A DNA stretch of 64,000 nucleotides from contig NZ_JACIBV010000001.1 of assembly GCF_014195505.1 (NCBI RefSeq), positions 1,240,001 through 1,304,000 on the forward strand, in the 5' to 3' direction. The notes under the pieces were generated by a model. The model saw only the letters and a program-made list of their open reading frames with translations, ran no database searches and had not been told where the DNA came from. Positions 24,114 to 32,361 of this stretch are shown here, in pieces; the stretch's first letter is position 1; every line of letters starts with the position of its first letter. Both the position numbers and the translations under genes were made by a program. The DNA comes from Nonomuraea dietziae. Lineage in GTDB: Bacteria; Actinomycetota; Actinomycetes; Streptosporangiales; Streptosporangiaceae.

Positions 24114-24746
24114 TCACGGGAGCTCGTCCGTGGCCGGGAGCACCGCCTTCCACGCCTGCTCGATCGAGCGGCGGCATCGGCCTGGATCGTCTCCCGCGCT
24201 CACGAACAGCGCGGTCAGCAACGGGACGCCGTGCGCGAGCGCCTGGCGCGGCAGAGGGCCTGTGGCGACGAGCGAGGCGAGCCCGTGGCCGATCGCCCAG
24301 CTCTGCGTCGCCAGTTCCACCGGGTCGACGTCGTCACGGAAGCGACCGGTCTCCCTGGCCCGTTCGGCGGCGCGGACGAGGCAGTACAACGTTTCGTCCG
24401 CGGCCGCCGCGTCCTCGAGTTCGAAGCCCGCGTCGAACATGACGCGGTAGAGGTCGGGGCTCTCCAGGGCGTTGGACAGGTAGGCGGCGCCGAGGGCGGC
24501 GAGGTCTCGCACCGGATCAGCGGACATCGCGACCGCCGCGAGCTTGGCCGCCAGGCGGCTGAAGCCCTCCTGCCGCAGCGCCTTCCACAGACCGTCCATG
24601 CCGCCGAAGTAGGTGTAGACGGCCATCGTCGAGACGCCGGTGCCGGCCACGAGCGAGCGGAGCGTGACCGGCTCACGGGTGCGAAGCATCTGCGCGGCCC
24701 GATCGATCAGCAGGGAGCGGACGACAGGATCCTTCGTTCTGGCCAT
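24114..24746 (-). CDS. TetR-family transcriptional regulator
   Basis: A 210-residue repressor with HTH TLRSLVAGTGVSTMAVYTYFGG (about residues 27-48) and a C-terminal domain of the TetR_C_33-like type (RDLAALGAAYLSNALESPDLYRVMF). The ATG at 24746 follows the operator closely. It is divergent from the RidA gene at 24820 and probably controls it. Confidence 0.9.
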   Translation of the reverse strand: MARTKDPVVRSLLIDRAAQMLRTREPVTLRSLVAGTGVSTMAVYTYFGGMDGLWKALRQEGFSRLAAKLAAVAMSADPVRDLAALGAAYLSNALESPDLYRVMFDAGFELEDAAAADETLYCLVRAAERARETGRFRDDVDPVELATQSWAIGHGLASLVATGPLPRQALAHGVPLLTALFVSAGDDPGRCRRSIEQAWKAVLPATDELP

Positions 24747-24757
24747 GGCGCCACAAT

Positions 24758-24774
24758 ACATAGCATTGCTATGT
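24758..24774. promoter_or_regulatory. TetR operator between TetR and RidA genes
   Basis: ACATAGCA-T-TGCTATGT is a perfect 8-bp-arm inverted repeat located 12 bases upstream of the TetR start and 46 bases upstream of the RidA start. Confidence 0.85.
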
Positions 24775-24819
24775 TTTGGTGGAGGCCGCATCCGCGGACT
24801 CGGACGAGAAGGAGAAGTC

Positions 24820-25227
24820 ATGGCCGTGACCCTGGTCAATCCCAAGGGACTGCCCCAACCCGAGGTCTACCGGCAGCTGTCGATCGCCACCGGGTCGAGG
24901 CTGGTGTTCCTCGCCGGTCAGGTCGCCCGCGACGCCGACGGCCGCAAGGTCGGCGAAGGAGACCTCGCCGCCCAGGTCGAGCAGGCCTATCTCAACATCG
25001 GCACCGCGCTGGCCGAGGTCGGTGGATCCTTCGACGACGTGGCGAAGCTGACCGTCTACGTCGTCGACTGGAGCCCCGAGAAACTGCCCCTGCTGGGCGA
25101 GGGCGTGGCCAGGGCGGCCGCGAAGCTGGGGGTCGACCCCGTCAAGCCGATCACCCTGTTGGGCGTCGCCGCGCTGGGCGAGCCCGACCTGCTGGTCGAG
25201 GTCGAAGCCACCGCGGTCCTCGACTGA
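24820..25227 (+). CDS. RidA family protein (first of two)
   Basis: A 135-residue YjgF/YER057c/UK114 protein: VYRQLSIATGSRLVFLAGQVARDADG, QVEQAYLNIGTALAEVGGSFDDVAKLTVYVVD and PITLLGVAALGEPDLLVEVEATAVLD. Members are trimers that hydrolyse reactive enamine/imine intermediates. The conserved Arg of canonical RidA (in an RxxVxV motif) is not seen at the usual place (LTVYVVD then ITLLGV), so it is in a divergent Rid subfamily and its activity is uncertain. It has a GAGAAGGAGAAG ribosome site. The stop abuts the stop of the convergent NIPSNAP gene (TGATCA). Confidence 0.9.
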   Translation: MAVTLVNPKGLPQPEVYRQLSIATGSRLVFLAGQVARDADGRKVGEGDLAAQVEQAYLNIGTALAEVGGSFDDVAKLTVYVVDWSPEKLPLLGEGVARAAAKLGVDPVKPITLLGVAALGEPDLLVEVEATAVLD

Positions 25228-25950
25228 TCAGCGCAGCTGCGACCTGGCCGTCGGGGCCAGCCTCAGGTGCAGGGGTGGAGCGCTCAACCGTGCCGTCAGC
25301 TCGGGCAGCACCTTCTCGTGCCACTCCTGCGAGCGCTCCAGCCGTTCGACATGCTCACGACGCCGATCGGAGTCGGCGAACGAGGCGAACCAGATGAAGA
25401 GGTTCTCCCCCTCTCTGACGGGCAGGCGGGGGAAGGTGTTCTCGGCGTGCTCGGTGCGCAGGCGGGCCAATGGCGGCGCCCCCGTCTCAGCCATCAACGG
25501 GGCCACGCGGTCGTCGAAGAACCGGCTGAAGTCATCATCGGCCTGCTCGTCCACTGCGTAGATCGTCGCCATGACCCGGGAGTCCGGCACGGTCGTGGCG
25601 TCCGCGGGAGGCCGAGGCGTCTCCGGTTCGGGGAATCCTGAGTCCGGGCCCGCGGGACGCAGCAGGAGGGCGTTCGAGGAGTCCACCATCGTGGCGTTGG
25701 CGGCGGGCCCGTGCCTCCTCCACGCCTCTCCCTCGACGTAGAACGCGGTCAGTGCCTCGCGCCGGGCCCGCATGGTGGGGAAGCCGCGCAGCCACACGAA
25801 CCGGTCGGGGTCGTCCTCGTCGCGGAACTGCCCGACGACGCGCATCCCCAAGGCCTCCTGGCTCTCCACGAACTCCCTGTCGAACAGGTCGATGAGAAGG
25901 TCACGCTGCCCTGGACGCAGGGTGTACTGCCTGAGTTCGATGATGTTCAC
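25228..25950 (-). CDS. NIPSNAP family protein
   Basis: A 240-residue protein with two ferredoxin-like NIPSNAP repeats: IIELRQYTLRPGQRDLLIDLFD at the start and MATIYAVDEQADDDFSRFFDD around residue 125, each followed by a FIWFASF/FVWLRGF strand. The GTG at 25950 is the natural start, since family members begin with this strand. The function is unknown. It is divergent from a GlxA regulator, which likely controls it, and convergent with RidA with zero spacing. Confidence 0.88.
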   Translation of the reverse strand: MNIIELRQYTLRPGQRDLLIDLFDREFVESQEALGMRVVGQFRDEDDPDRFVWLRGFPTMRARREALTAFYVEGEAWRRHGPAANATMVDSSNALLLRPAGPDSGFPEPETPRPPADATTVPDSRVMATIYAVDEQADDDFSRFFDDRVAPLMAETGAPPLARLRTEHAENTFPRLPVREGENLFIWFASFADSDRRREHVERLERSQEWHEKVLPELTARLSAPPLHLRLAPTARSQLR

Positions 25951-25984
25951 CCCTGAACGATGCCAACGCGCGGAAGGAGCCGCG

Positions 25985-26002
25985 AGTGGCAGGAGTGCCA
26001 CT
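25985..26002. promoter_or_regulatory. Inverted repeat in the NIPSNAP/GlxA shared promoter
   Basis: AGTGGC-AGGAGT-GCCACT is a perfect 6-bp-arm inverted repeat lying 34 bases upstream of the NIPSNAP GTG and 31 bases before the GlxA GTG. It is a candidate site for the GlxA-type regulator; AraC proteins more often use direct repeats, so this is tentative. Confidence 0.5.
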
Positions 26003-26033
26003 GTTCGCAAAATTCCTGCCGTACGCTGGGGAC

Positions 26034-27020
26034 GTGAGCGCCGGTTCCGTCGCCCTGGCTCTGGTCGACGACATGCCCCTGTTCGAGGTCGCGATCGCCT
26101 GCGAGGTGTTCGGCCCAGAACGGACCGACCTGGCCGACCCGTGGTACGACTTCCGGCTCTGCGCGGAGAAACCGGCGGGCACCAGGAGTGAGTTCGGCTT
26201 CCTCCAGCACACGCGCCATGGCCTCGACGCGCTGGCCAAGGCGCGGACGGTGATCGTGCCCGCGCTGCCGTACGCGTGCGTGCAGTCGGGCCTGCCCGTT
26301 CCCCCGGCGCTGGTCGAAGCCCTCAGGGCGGCGGCGTCAGCCGGCGCACGTGTCATCTCCCTGTGCACCGGCGCCTTCGCCCTGGCCGCCGCGGGGCTGC
26401 TCGACGGCAGGCGGGCTGCCACGCACTGGCTGTACGCGGGCACGCTGTCCATGCTGCATCCGCAGGTGCGGGTGGACGCGTCGGTGCTGTACGTCGACGA
26501 CGGCGACGTGATGACCAGCGCGGGCAGAGGCGCGGCGCTGGACCTGTGCCTGCACGTGGTGCGGAAAGACCTCGGCGCCGAGGTCTCCAACCAGGTCGCC
26601 CGCCGTATGGTGATGCCCGCGCACCGCACCGGCGGCCAGGCGCAGTACGTCGACCTGTCCATACCTGACACCGACGACGACAGTCTCGGGCCGTTGCTGC
26701 AATGGGCGGGCACCCGTCTCGACCAGCCGCTGACCGTCGACGCGCTGGCTCGCAGGGCAGGGATGAGCCCGCGGACGTTCGCGCGCCGTTTCCAATCCGC
26801 GGTCGGCACCACGCCGCTGCAGTGGCTGCTCAGCCAGCGCCTCATCCGCGCGCGACGCCTGCTCGAGTCGACAGATCTGCCGATCGACCAGGTCGCGGAG
26901 CACAGCGGGCTGGGCTCGGCGGCCAACCTGCGCCGGCACTTCAGCCTCCACCTCGGCGTGACGCCCACCGGCTACCGGCACACCTTCCGCCGGGACACGC
27001 GGGGGGCGACGCCGGCCTGA
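26034..27020 (+). CDS. GlxA-family AraC-type regulator with DJ-1/PfpI domain
   Basis: A 328-residue regulator: residues 1 to about 185 are a class I glutamine-amidotransferase/DJ-1-like domain (VALALVDDMPLFEVAIACEVFG, with VISLCTGAFALAAAGLLDGRRAATHW around the nucleophile-elbow Cys), and residues 220-320 are two AraC helix-turn-helix units (ALARRAGMSPRTFARRFQSA; QVAEHSGLGSAANLRRHF). GTG at 26034 is favoured over GTG 25986 because the earlier one lies inside the promoter repeat. It probably activates the divergent NIPSNAP gene. Confidence 0.9.
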   Translation: MSAGSVALALVDDMPLFEVAIACEVFGPERTDLADPWYDFRLCAEKPAGTRSEFGFLQHTRHGLDALAKARTVIVPALPYACVQSGLPVPPALVEALRAAASAGARVISLCTGAFALAAAGLLDGRRAATHWLYAGTLSMLHPQVRVDASVLYVDDGDVMTSAGRGAALDLCLHVVRKDLGAEVSNQVARRMVMPAHRTGGQAQYVDLSIPDTDDDSLGPLLQWAGTRLDQPLTVDALARRAGMSPRTFARRFQSAVGTTPLQWLLSQRLIRARRLLESTDLPIDQVAEHSGLGSAANLRRHFSLHLGVTPTGYRHTFRRDTRGATPA

Positions 27021-27049
27021 CCACACGACCAAGGCGTGATCAGGCCGGC
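27011..27049. terminator. Terminator between GlxA and LysE genes
   Basis: GCCGGCCTGA (27011-27020, containing the GlxA stop) pairs perfectly with TCAGGCCGGC (27040-27049); the 19-base loop can pair further inside. It lies between two convergent genes. Confidence 0.75.
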
Positions 27050-27102
27050 GGTCACGGCCCCGACCGTGGGCCTGGACACGCAGGTCGGTCCGGGCCGCCG
27101 GT

Positions 27103-27747
27103 CTATCTGCTGTCGGTGGCCAGGCGGACGGCGAGCGCGGCGAAGATGGTGCCCGACACGCGGTGCATCCATCGCTGGACGGATGGCCGGCCGCGGACGA
27201 AGTCGGCCAGCCGTCCTGCCAGGAGGCCCGCACTCGCGTCGACGCACAGGCCGACGACGATGAACAGCGCTCCGAACAGGAAGAACTGCGCTGTCACGCT
27301 CCCCCGGGCCGGGTCGATGAACTGCGGGAAGAAGGCCAGGTAGAAGGCGATCACCTTGGGGTTGGCGAGGTTGGTCAGCAGCGCCCTGCCGAAGACGCGG
27401 CGAGCCGAGCTCCTGCGCTCGGCCGCCGCGTGAGCCGGATCGAGGCCGTCCGCCCGCGCCGCGGCCCTGAAGGAGCTGACGGCCAGGTAGACGAGATAGC
27501 AGGCGCCGACCACCCGCAGCACGTGGAAGGCCGTGGGGAAGGCCTGGAAGAGGGTGCCGAGCCCGAGGGCGGCGGCGACGGTGTGCACGGCGAGCCCCGC
27601 GGACATGCCGACGGCCGCGAGGACCCCTGCCCGCGGCCCTGAGGCCAGACCGGTGGCGGTGATGAAGAGCAGGTCCGGCCCCGGGACCAAAGAGATGATC
27701 AACGCTGCGAGACAGAAGGCGGCGACGACGCCCGGGTCGATGAGCAT
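27103..27747 (-). CDS. LysE/RhtB-family amino acid exporter
   Basis: A 214-residue protein with six membrane helices. The N-terminal signature AALIISLVPGPDLLFITATGLASGPRAGVLAAVGMSAGLAVHT and mid-protein RRVFGRALLTNLANPKVIAFYLAFFPQFI are diagnostic for LysE/RhtB translocators, which export amino acids or homoserine-lactone-like compounds. No Shine-Dalgarno sequence is visible, suggesting a leaderless or very short leader. Its substrate is unknown. Confidence 0.92.
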   Translation of the reverse strand: MLIDPGVVAAFCLAALIISLVPGPDLLFITATGLASGPRAGVLAAVGMSAGLAVHTVAAALGLGTLFQAFPTAFHVLRVVGACYLVYLAVSSFRAAARADGLDPAHAAAERRSSARRVFGRALLTNLANPKVIAFYLAFFPQFIDPARGSVTAQFFLFGALFIVVGLCVDASAGLLAGRLADFVRGRPSVQRWMHRVSGTIFAALAVRLATDSR

Positions 27748-27787
27748 GCCGGAATGCTACGCCGGACAGGTGCTCACGTGTCCGGCG

Positions 27788-27988
27788 CTAGCAGTGCTGT
27801 CCGGCCGGGCGGCGGTTTCCCGCAGGGTCGAGGCGATCGGCTGCCTGCCGGAGCGCGCGAGCCAGCCGCACCCTGGACTGCGTCGTCTTCGGACGGTCCG
27901 GCCGTCTCGGCGCGCCGGGCAGCGCCGAGTGGAGGCCGTCCTCGTAGCCCATCGCCGTCTGGTGGGCGAGTACCTGCATGGCGTCCAT
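27788..27988 (-). CDS. Small orphan protein under LacI control
   Basis: A 66-residue protein starting MDAMQVLAHQTAMGYEDGLH, then a Pro/Arg-rich middle and an Arg-rich helix (RVRLARALRQAADRLDP). It has no membrane segment and no family I recognise. It is believed real because it has an optimal ribosome site (AAGGAGGAA, six bases before ATG) and the twin palindromic operators of the divergent LacI gene directly upstream. The other frames here lack such signals. A small cytoplasmic effector or regulatory partner is possible, but the function is unknown. Confidence 0.75.
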   Translation of the reverse strand: MDAMQVLAHQTAMGYEDGLHSALPGAPRRPDRPKTTQSRVRLARALRQAADRLDPAGNRRPAGQHC

Positions 27989-27996
27989 GGTTCCTC

Positions 27997-28010
27997 CTTA
28001 ATCAATTAAG
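27997..28010. promoter_or_regulatory. LacI operator 1
   Basis: CTTAAT-CA-ATTAAG, a 14-bp palindrome with perfect 6-bp arms, touching the ribosome site of the 66-aa gene. Binding here would block both promoter escape and the start of that small gene. Confidence 0.8.
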
Positions 28011-28012
28011 AC

Positions 28013-28026
28013 CTTAATGGATTAAG
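28013..28026. promoter_or_regulatory. LacI operator 2
   Basis: CTTAAT-GG-ATTAAG has the same arms as operator 1 with its centre 16 bp away, 24 bases upstream of the LacI start. Two near-identical sites side by side point to cooperative binding and autoregulation. Confidence 0.8.
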
Positions 28027-28049
28027 AAGACGAACGCTAGGGTTGGGGT

Positions 28050-29108
28050 ATGGCCGAGCGAGTGACCCTGCAGACGATCGCGGACCGGGTCGGGGTGTCC
28101 CGCGCGACCGTCTCCTATGCCTTCTCCCGTCCCGACCAGCTCAGCGAGGAGCTACGCGCACGGATCCTGCGGGTGGCCGGCGAGCTCGGCTACGCGGGCC
28201 CCAACCCGACCGCGCGCTCGTTGCGCCTGGGCAGGGCGGGGGCGCTCGGGCTGATCTTCACCGAGACGCTGCCGTACGCCTTCGCCGATCCCTACTCGAT
28301 CGGCTTCCTTCAGGGCCTGGCCGTGGCCGCGGAGGAGGCCGCGGTCGGTCTGCTGATCCTCCAGCAGCCGCCAGGGGTGCAGCGCCCCGAGATCGTGCGC
28401 AACGCCGTGGTGGACGCCTTCTGCGTCTTCTCCCTGCCCGACGGGCACGCCACGCTGGACGCGGTGCTGGCGCGCAGGCTGCCCACCGTGTTCGTCGACG
28501 AGCCGTACGTCCCGGGGCTGCCCTTCATCGGCATCGACGAGCTGGCCGCAGCGGGCGAGGTCGTACGGCATGTGGTGGATCTAGGGCATCGCAGGCTCGG
28601 GCTCGCGCTGGTGGGCCTGCACCAGGACGGCCGGCACGGCTGGGCCGACCTGCGCCGCCAGCGGAGCGCGGAGTACGAGGCGATGCGGACCAGGGTCGAG
28701 GGCTACCGGGTGGCGGGCGAGCAGGCGGGGGTGGACTGGGCGAGCGTGCCGGTCTACGAGGTGGCGGGCAACGCCAGGGAGTCCGGTCGTGAGGCGGGAC
28801 GGGCCCTGCTGGCACGCGACCCCCGGCCGACCGCCATCCTGTGCAACACCGACGTGATGGCGCTCGGCGTGCTCGACGCGGCGGCGGAGGCGGGGTTGAA
28901 GGTCCCCGAGGACCTGTCGGTGGTCGGCTTCTCCGACAGCGGCGCCGAGGAGGCCGATCTCACGACGATCAGGCAGCCCAAGCAGCTCATCGGCCAGACG
29001 GCGGGCCGCATGCTGCTGTCCGGCCTGCCGCCCGAGCCCGAACGGCTGATCCTGCCGCACGAGCTGATCGTACGCGGGAGCACCGCCCGCGCCCCCCTTC
29101 CCTCCTGA
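28050..29108 (+). CDS. LacI-family transcriptional regulator
   Basis: A 352-residue repressor: HTH VTLQTIADRVGVSRATVSYAFS at residues 4-25, hinge region GPNPTARSLRLGR, then a periplasmic-binding-protein-like sugar domain with GLIFTETLPYAFADPYSIGF, ICNTDVMALGVLDAAAEAG (Type: ILCNTDVMA) and SVVGFSDSG near the end. Unlike most LacI regulators it is not next to sugar transport or glycosidase genes. Its clear target is the divergent 66-aa gene and itself. Confidence 0.93.
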   Translation: MAERVTLQTIADRVGVSRATVSYAFSRPDQLSEELRARILRVAGELGYAGPNPTARSLRLGRAGALGLIFTETLPYAFADPYSIGFLQGLAVAAEEAAVGLLILQQPPGVQRPEIVRNAVVDAFCVFSLPDGHATLDAVLARRLPTVFVDEPYVPGLPFIGIDELAAAGEVVRHVVDLGHRRLGLALVGLHQDGRHGWADLRRQRSAEYEAMRTRVEGYRVAGEQAGVDWASVPVYEVAGNARESGREAGRALLARDPRPTAILCNTDVMALGVLDAAAEAGLKVPEDLSVVGFSDSGAEEADLTTIRQPKQLIGQTAGRMLLSGLPPEPERLILPHELIVRGSTARAPLPS

Positions 29109-29286
29109 ACCGTCGCCCGCCGAGGTGCTCGGGCGGGGACGACGAGGTCATCTGGCGGTTTTGAGGCGGTTGTTGGCAGGGATCCCGGTCGCCATCGCGC
29201 AGGGTGACCTGCCAAGCTGTCTAGTCGCCGTGGCGCGGTGAACGCCGCACGGTACGGCGGTGGCGGATCAGCTCATGGGGGCGGGT

Positions 29287-30015
29287 ATGGCGAAGAGGTT
29301 GCGCGTAGCGCTGGGCGCGATGGTCGTGGCGGGGATGGCCGCAGGATGCGGCGCCCTCCCCCTGGCTCAGCCCGCGCCCGCCGGCTCCCCGCCGCAGGCC
29401 TCGCCGTCGCCCGCGAAGGCCGCGCCGAGCCGGAAGGCCGTGCCGTCCGAGAAGGCCGTCGAGGCCGCCGCCTTCGAGGTGCCCGCCGATCCCTGCCGGG
29501 TGCTGACCGCACGGACCCGGTCGAGGCTCGGGATGGCGAAGTCGGTCAAGGACAAGTACGACGTGGCGTGCAAGTGGGCCAACGATCCCGGCGACGCGCC
29601 GCCGTTCAGGTTCAGGGATCTGAAGGTCACCTACGACGCCGGCTTCAAGGGCATGACCTCCACCGAGCAGGACGCCAGGAGAAGCTTCGCGAGCAAGAGG
29701 CGCAACGACTACCGCCAGCCGAGCGTGTTCGGCGGCGCGCCCTCGGTGAAGGGGACGATCGGGCAGGTGGGGTCGGCGAAGGCGGGCGAGCACTTCGACG
29801 AGGGCTACTACGTGTACTACGTCTACCAGGTTGGCGGGGCCAAGCGGGGCGAGGGCAGGGCCGTCCTGCGTAAGGGCAACGTGGTCGTCACGATCAACGC
29901 CAGCGGCGCCGACGTGCCGGGGCGCAGGGTCCGCGACGGCAGGCCGCTCGGCAACTATGCCGTCCAGGCGATGATCGACGCGGTGGCGGGCCAGGTCATC
30001 GCGGCCGTACGGTGA
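29287..30015 (+). CDS. Lipoprotein, DUF3558-like
   Basis: A 242-residue exported lipoprotein. Signal peptide MAKRLRVALGAMVVAGMAAGC ends at the lipobox AAGC (Cys21), followed by a Pro/Ala/Ser-rich linker to about residue 60 and a folded domain beginning ADPCRVLTARTRSRLG with a later VACKWAND, the two-Cys pattern of DUF3558-type actinobacterial lipoproteins. ATG 29287 gives the cleanest signal; an ATG 12 bases upstream is possible. The function is unknown; it is a solitary gene. Confidence 0.8.
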   Translation: MAKRLRVALGAMVVAGMAAGCGALPLAQPAPAGSPPQASPSPAKAAPSRKAVPSEKAVEAAAFEVPADPCRVLTARTRSRLGMAKSVKDKYDVACKWANDPGDAPPFRFRDLKVTYDAGFKGMTSTEQDARRSFASKRRNDYRQPSVFGGAPSVKGTIGQVGSAKAGEHFDEGYYVYYVYQVGGAKRGEGRAVLRKGNVVVTINASGADVPGRRVRDGRPLGNYAVQAMIDAVAGQVIAAVR

Positions 30016-30150
30016 CGCAGGCAGGGCGCGGCGAACTCCGGCGTCGGTGATGAGGCGCCGCGCGGCCGGCTGCTCCGCCTTCGCCGCGCGCAGCGCGGGG
30101 GGCTGGGCCGCCCCCACCGCGGTAGCAACACATCACGCCGCACTATGCTT

Positions 30151-30166
30151 AGTCAGGTGACTGACT
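30151..30166. promoter_or_regulatory. TetR autoregulatory operator over the start codon
   Basis: AGTCAG-GTGA-CTGACT is a perfect 6-bp-arm palindrome whose centre is the GTG start of the TetR gene. TATGCT at 30144-30149 fits a -10 box, placing transcription start at or next to the GTG. Confidence 0.75.
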
Positions 30167-30771
30167 TGACAGGATCCCGGGTGAGGACCGCGACCGCCAA
30201 GCGGCAGCGGCTGATGGAAGCCGCCGCCAGGGTCGTCCACCAGCAGGGCGCCGAGCGCACCACCATCGCCGACATCGCCCGTGCGGCCGACGTCCCCGTG
30301 GGCAATGTGTACTACTACTACAAGACCAAGGACGAGCTCGTGGCGGCCGCCCTGGGCGAGCACGCCCGGCAGCTGGGGATGCTCACGGGCGGCCTGGACC
30401 TCCTCGCCGACCCGAGGGAGCGGCTCAAGGGTCTGGTGAAGGCGTGGGTCAGCCAGCGTGACATCGCGGCCCGCTACGGCTGCCCGACGGGAACGCTCGC
30501 CGTCGAGCTGGACAAGCGCGCCGAGGGCGGTCTCGACGCCGAGGCCGGCAGGGTCATCCGGCTGCTGCTGGACTGGACCGAGCGCCAGTTCCGCGAGCTC
30601 GGGCTGCCCGACCCCGACGGGCTCGCCCTGACGCTGGTGGGCGCGTACCAGGGCATGTCGCTCCTGGCCAACGCCCTGCGCGACCCCTCCGTCATGACGC
30701 GGCAGGGCGACCGGCTGATCGGCTGGCTGGACTCCCTGCCCGAGGGCGATCGGACACCGGCCGCCGGCTGA
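30157..30771 (+). CDS. TetR-family transcriptional regulator, probably leaderless
   Basis: A 204-residue repressor: HTH TIADIARAADVPVGNVYYYYKTK (about residues 37-59) and C-terminal domain TetR_C_16-like. Starts at ATG 30145, GTG 30157 and GTG 30181 are all possible. GTG 30157 is chosen because it lies about one turn after TATGCT and so would be the first codon of a leaderless transcript, with the operator straddling it. The following MFS gene begins 194 bases further on the same strand and could be its target. Confidence 0.88.
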   Translation: MTDLTGSRVRTATAKRQRLMEAAARVVHQQGAERTTIADIARAADVPVGNVYYYYKTKDELVAAALGEHARQLGMLTGGLDLLADPRERLKGLVKAWVSQRDIAARYGCPTGTLAVELDKRAEGGLDAEAGRVIRLLLDWTERQFRELGLPDPDGLALTLVGAYQGMSLLANALRDPSVMTRQGDRLIGWLDSLPEGDRTPAAG

Positions 30772-30965
30772 CCCGGTCGAACCGGCCCAGGCGCGCCATA
30801 GGCCCCAGTGCGAGGTCCGATTGCCGCCGTCATCGTGGCGCCGGCGGCGGAAGGATGGGCCGACGTGTTCACCCATCCCCACGGTCATCACCAAGAGCGT
30901 CAAGAGCGCCGAAGGCACGCGGCATCGCCCGCGGGCTCCGGCGCGATCCGGCGGGAGTCCGCCTC

Positions 30966-32246
30966 ATGACGACCAGCATCGGCACTCCGCCGTCCGGCGG
31001 TCCTCCCCCAGACCCGAACCCGCCGTCGGTGCGCCGCGACTTCGGCCTGCTCTGGGCCGGCCAGTCGCTCTCCCTCTTCGGTGACCAGTTCATGACCCTC
31101 GCGCTGCCCCTCGTGGCCGTGACCCTGCTCGGCTCCTCCCCCGCGCAGGCGGCGCTGCTGCCGTTCGCGCTGTTCGTGCCGTTCCTGCCGCTGGGCCTGC
31201 CGGCCGGCGCCATCGTCGACAGACTGCCCCGCAGGACCGTCATGCTGGTGTGCGACGGCGTGCAGGCGGTCGCGTTCGCCGCGATCTGCGTGCTGGCGGC
31301 CACCGGCGCGCTGACCTTCTCTCTGCTGTTCGGGCTGATCCTGATCAGCGGGTGCGCGGTGGTGTTCTTCCAGGTCGCCTACACCTCCTACCTGCCCAGC
31401 CTGTACGGCGACGCCCACGAGCTGCACCGCGGCAACACCCGTCTCGCGCTGTCGGAGTCGACCTCCAAGGCGCTGGGCCCCATGGCGGCCGGGCCGCTCA
31501 TCGGCGCGCTCGGCCTGGTCGGCGCGCTCGCGGCCAACGCGCTCAGCTTCGCCGCCTCCTTCGTCTCGCTGGCCCTGATCCGGCACAGGGAGCCGAGGAG
31601 GGCCGCCGCCGTCAGGCAGCCAGGCTGGCTGCGCCGCGACATCGCCGTCGGCCTGCGTTTCGCCCTCCGTCACCCGATCCTCGAGCCCATCCTGGCGTGC
31701 GGCACCGTCTACGTGCTGTTCCTGTCCATGGTGGAGACGAGCCTGGTGCTCTACTGCCGCGACGTCCTGGGCCTGTCGCCCGGCTGGATCGGCGTCGTGA
31801 TAGGCGCGGCGGCGGCCGGCTACCCGGTCGGCAACCTGCTGTCGGCCCGCCTGATCCGCCGCCTCGGCGCGCCCAGGACGCTGACGGCCGCCGCCACGGT
31901 CTCCGTGCTCGGCATCGTGAGCATGCCCGCGCTCGGCGCGCTCGGTGGCGTCGCGGGCGCGATCGGCCTGGTGGCGGGCAGCGTCGTCCACTGCGTCGGC
32001 GAGGGCGCCTTCAGCCCGACCTCGATCACCCTGCGCCAGACGGAGGCCCCCGCGGAGCTGCTGGGCAGGGTCGGTTCGGTGCAAAGGTTCCTGCTCTGGG
32101 GCGCGATCGCGTTGGGCAGCCTCGCGGCGGCCGGCATGACGGCTCTGGCGGGCCTGTCCGCCTCGGTGTGGGTGGGCGCCCTCGGCACCGTCCTGTGCCT
32201 GCCCGCCCTGCTCAGACGGGGCATCCGAGCAGCGGTGCTCGCCTGA
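30966..32246 (+). CDS. MFS transporter (EntS/MFS_3-like exporter)
   Basis: A 426-residue transporter with 12 helices. It starts MTTSIGTPPSGGPPPD, then RRDFGLLWAGQSLSLFGDQFMTLALPLVAV; the loop-2/3 motif GAIVDRLPRRTVMLVCD is intact. Such DHA3-type MFS proteins export siderophores, macrolides or similar molecules. The start is the ATG where the conserved N terminus begins; the 111 upstream in-frame bases have no family character. Probably regulated by the TetR just upstream. Confidence 0.9.
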   Translation: MTTSIGTPPSGGPPPDPNPPSVRRDFGLLWAGQSLSLFGDQFMTLALPLVAVTLLGSSPAQAALLPFALFVPFLPLGLPAGAIVDRLPRRTVMLVCDGVQAVAFAAICVLAATGALTFSLLFGLILISGCAVVFFQVAYTSYLPSLYGDAHELHRGNTRLALSESTSKALGPMAAGPLIGALGLVGALAANALSFAASFVSLALIRHREPRRAAAVRQPGWLRRDIAVGLRFALRHPILEPILACGTVYVLFLSMVETSLVLYCRDVLGLSPGWIGVVIGAAAAGYPVGNLLSARLIRRLGAPRTLTAAATVSVLGIVSMPALGALGGVAGAIGLVAGSVVHCVGEGAFSPTSITLRQTEAPAELLGRVGSVQRFLLWGAIALGSLAAAGMTALAGLSASVWVGALGTVLCLPALLRRGIRAAVLA

Positions 32247-32361
32247 GGGCCCCGGCTGCTCGACCGGCTCGGTCGTCGCTCAGGCCGCCGGCACGATCTC
32301 GGCCGGATTCTTCGCCGTGTGGCCGAGGCCTACGACGCCGCGCTGGGAGGCCGCGTGCGGA

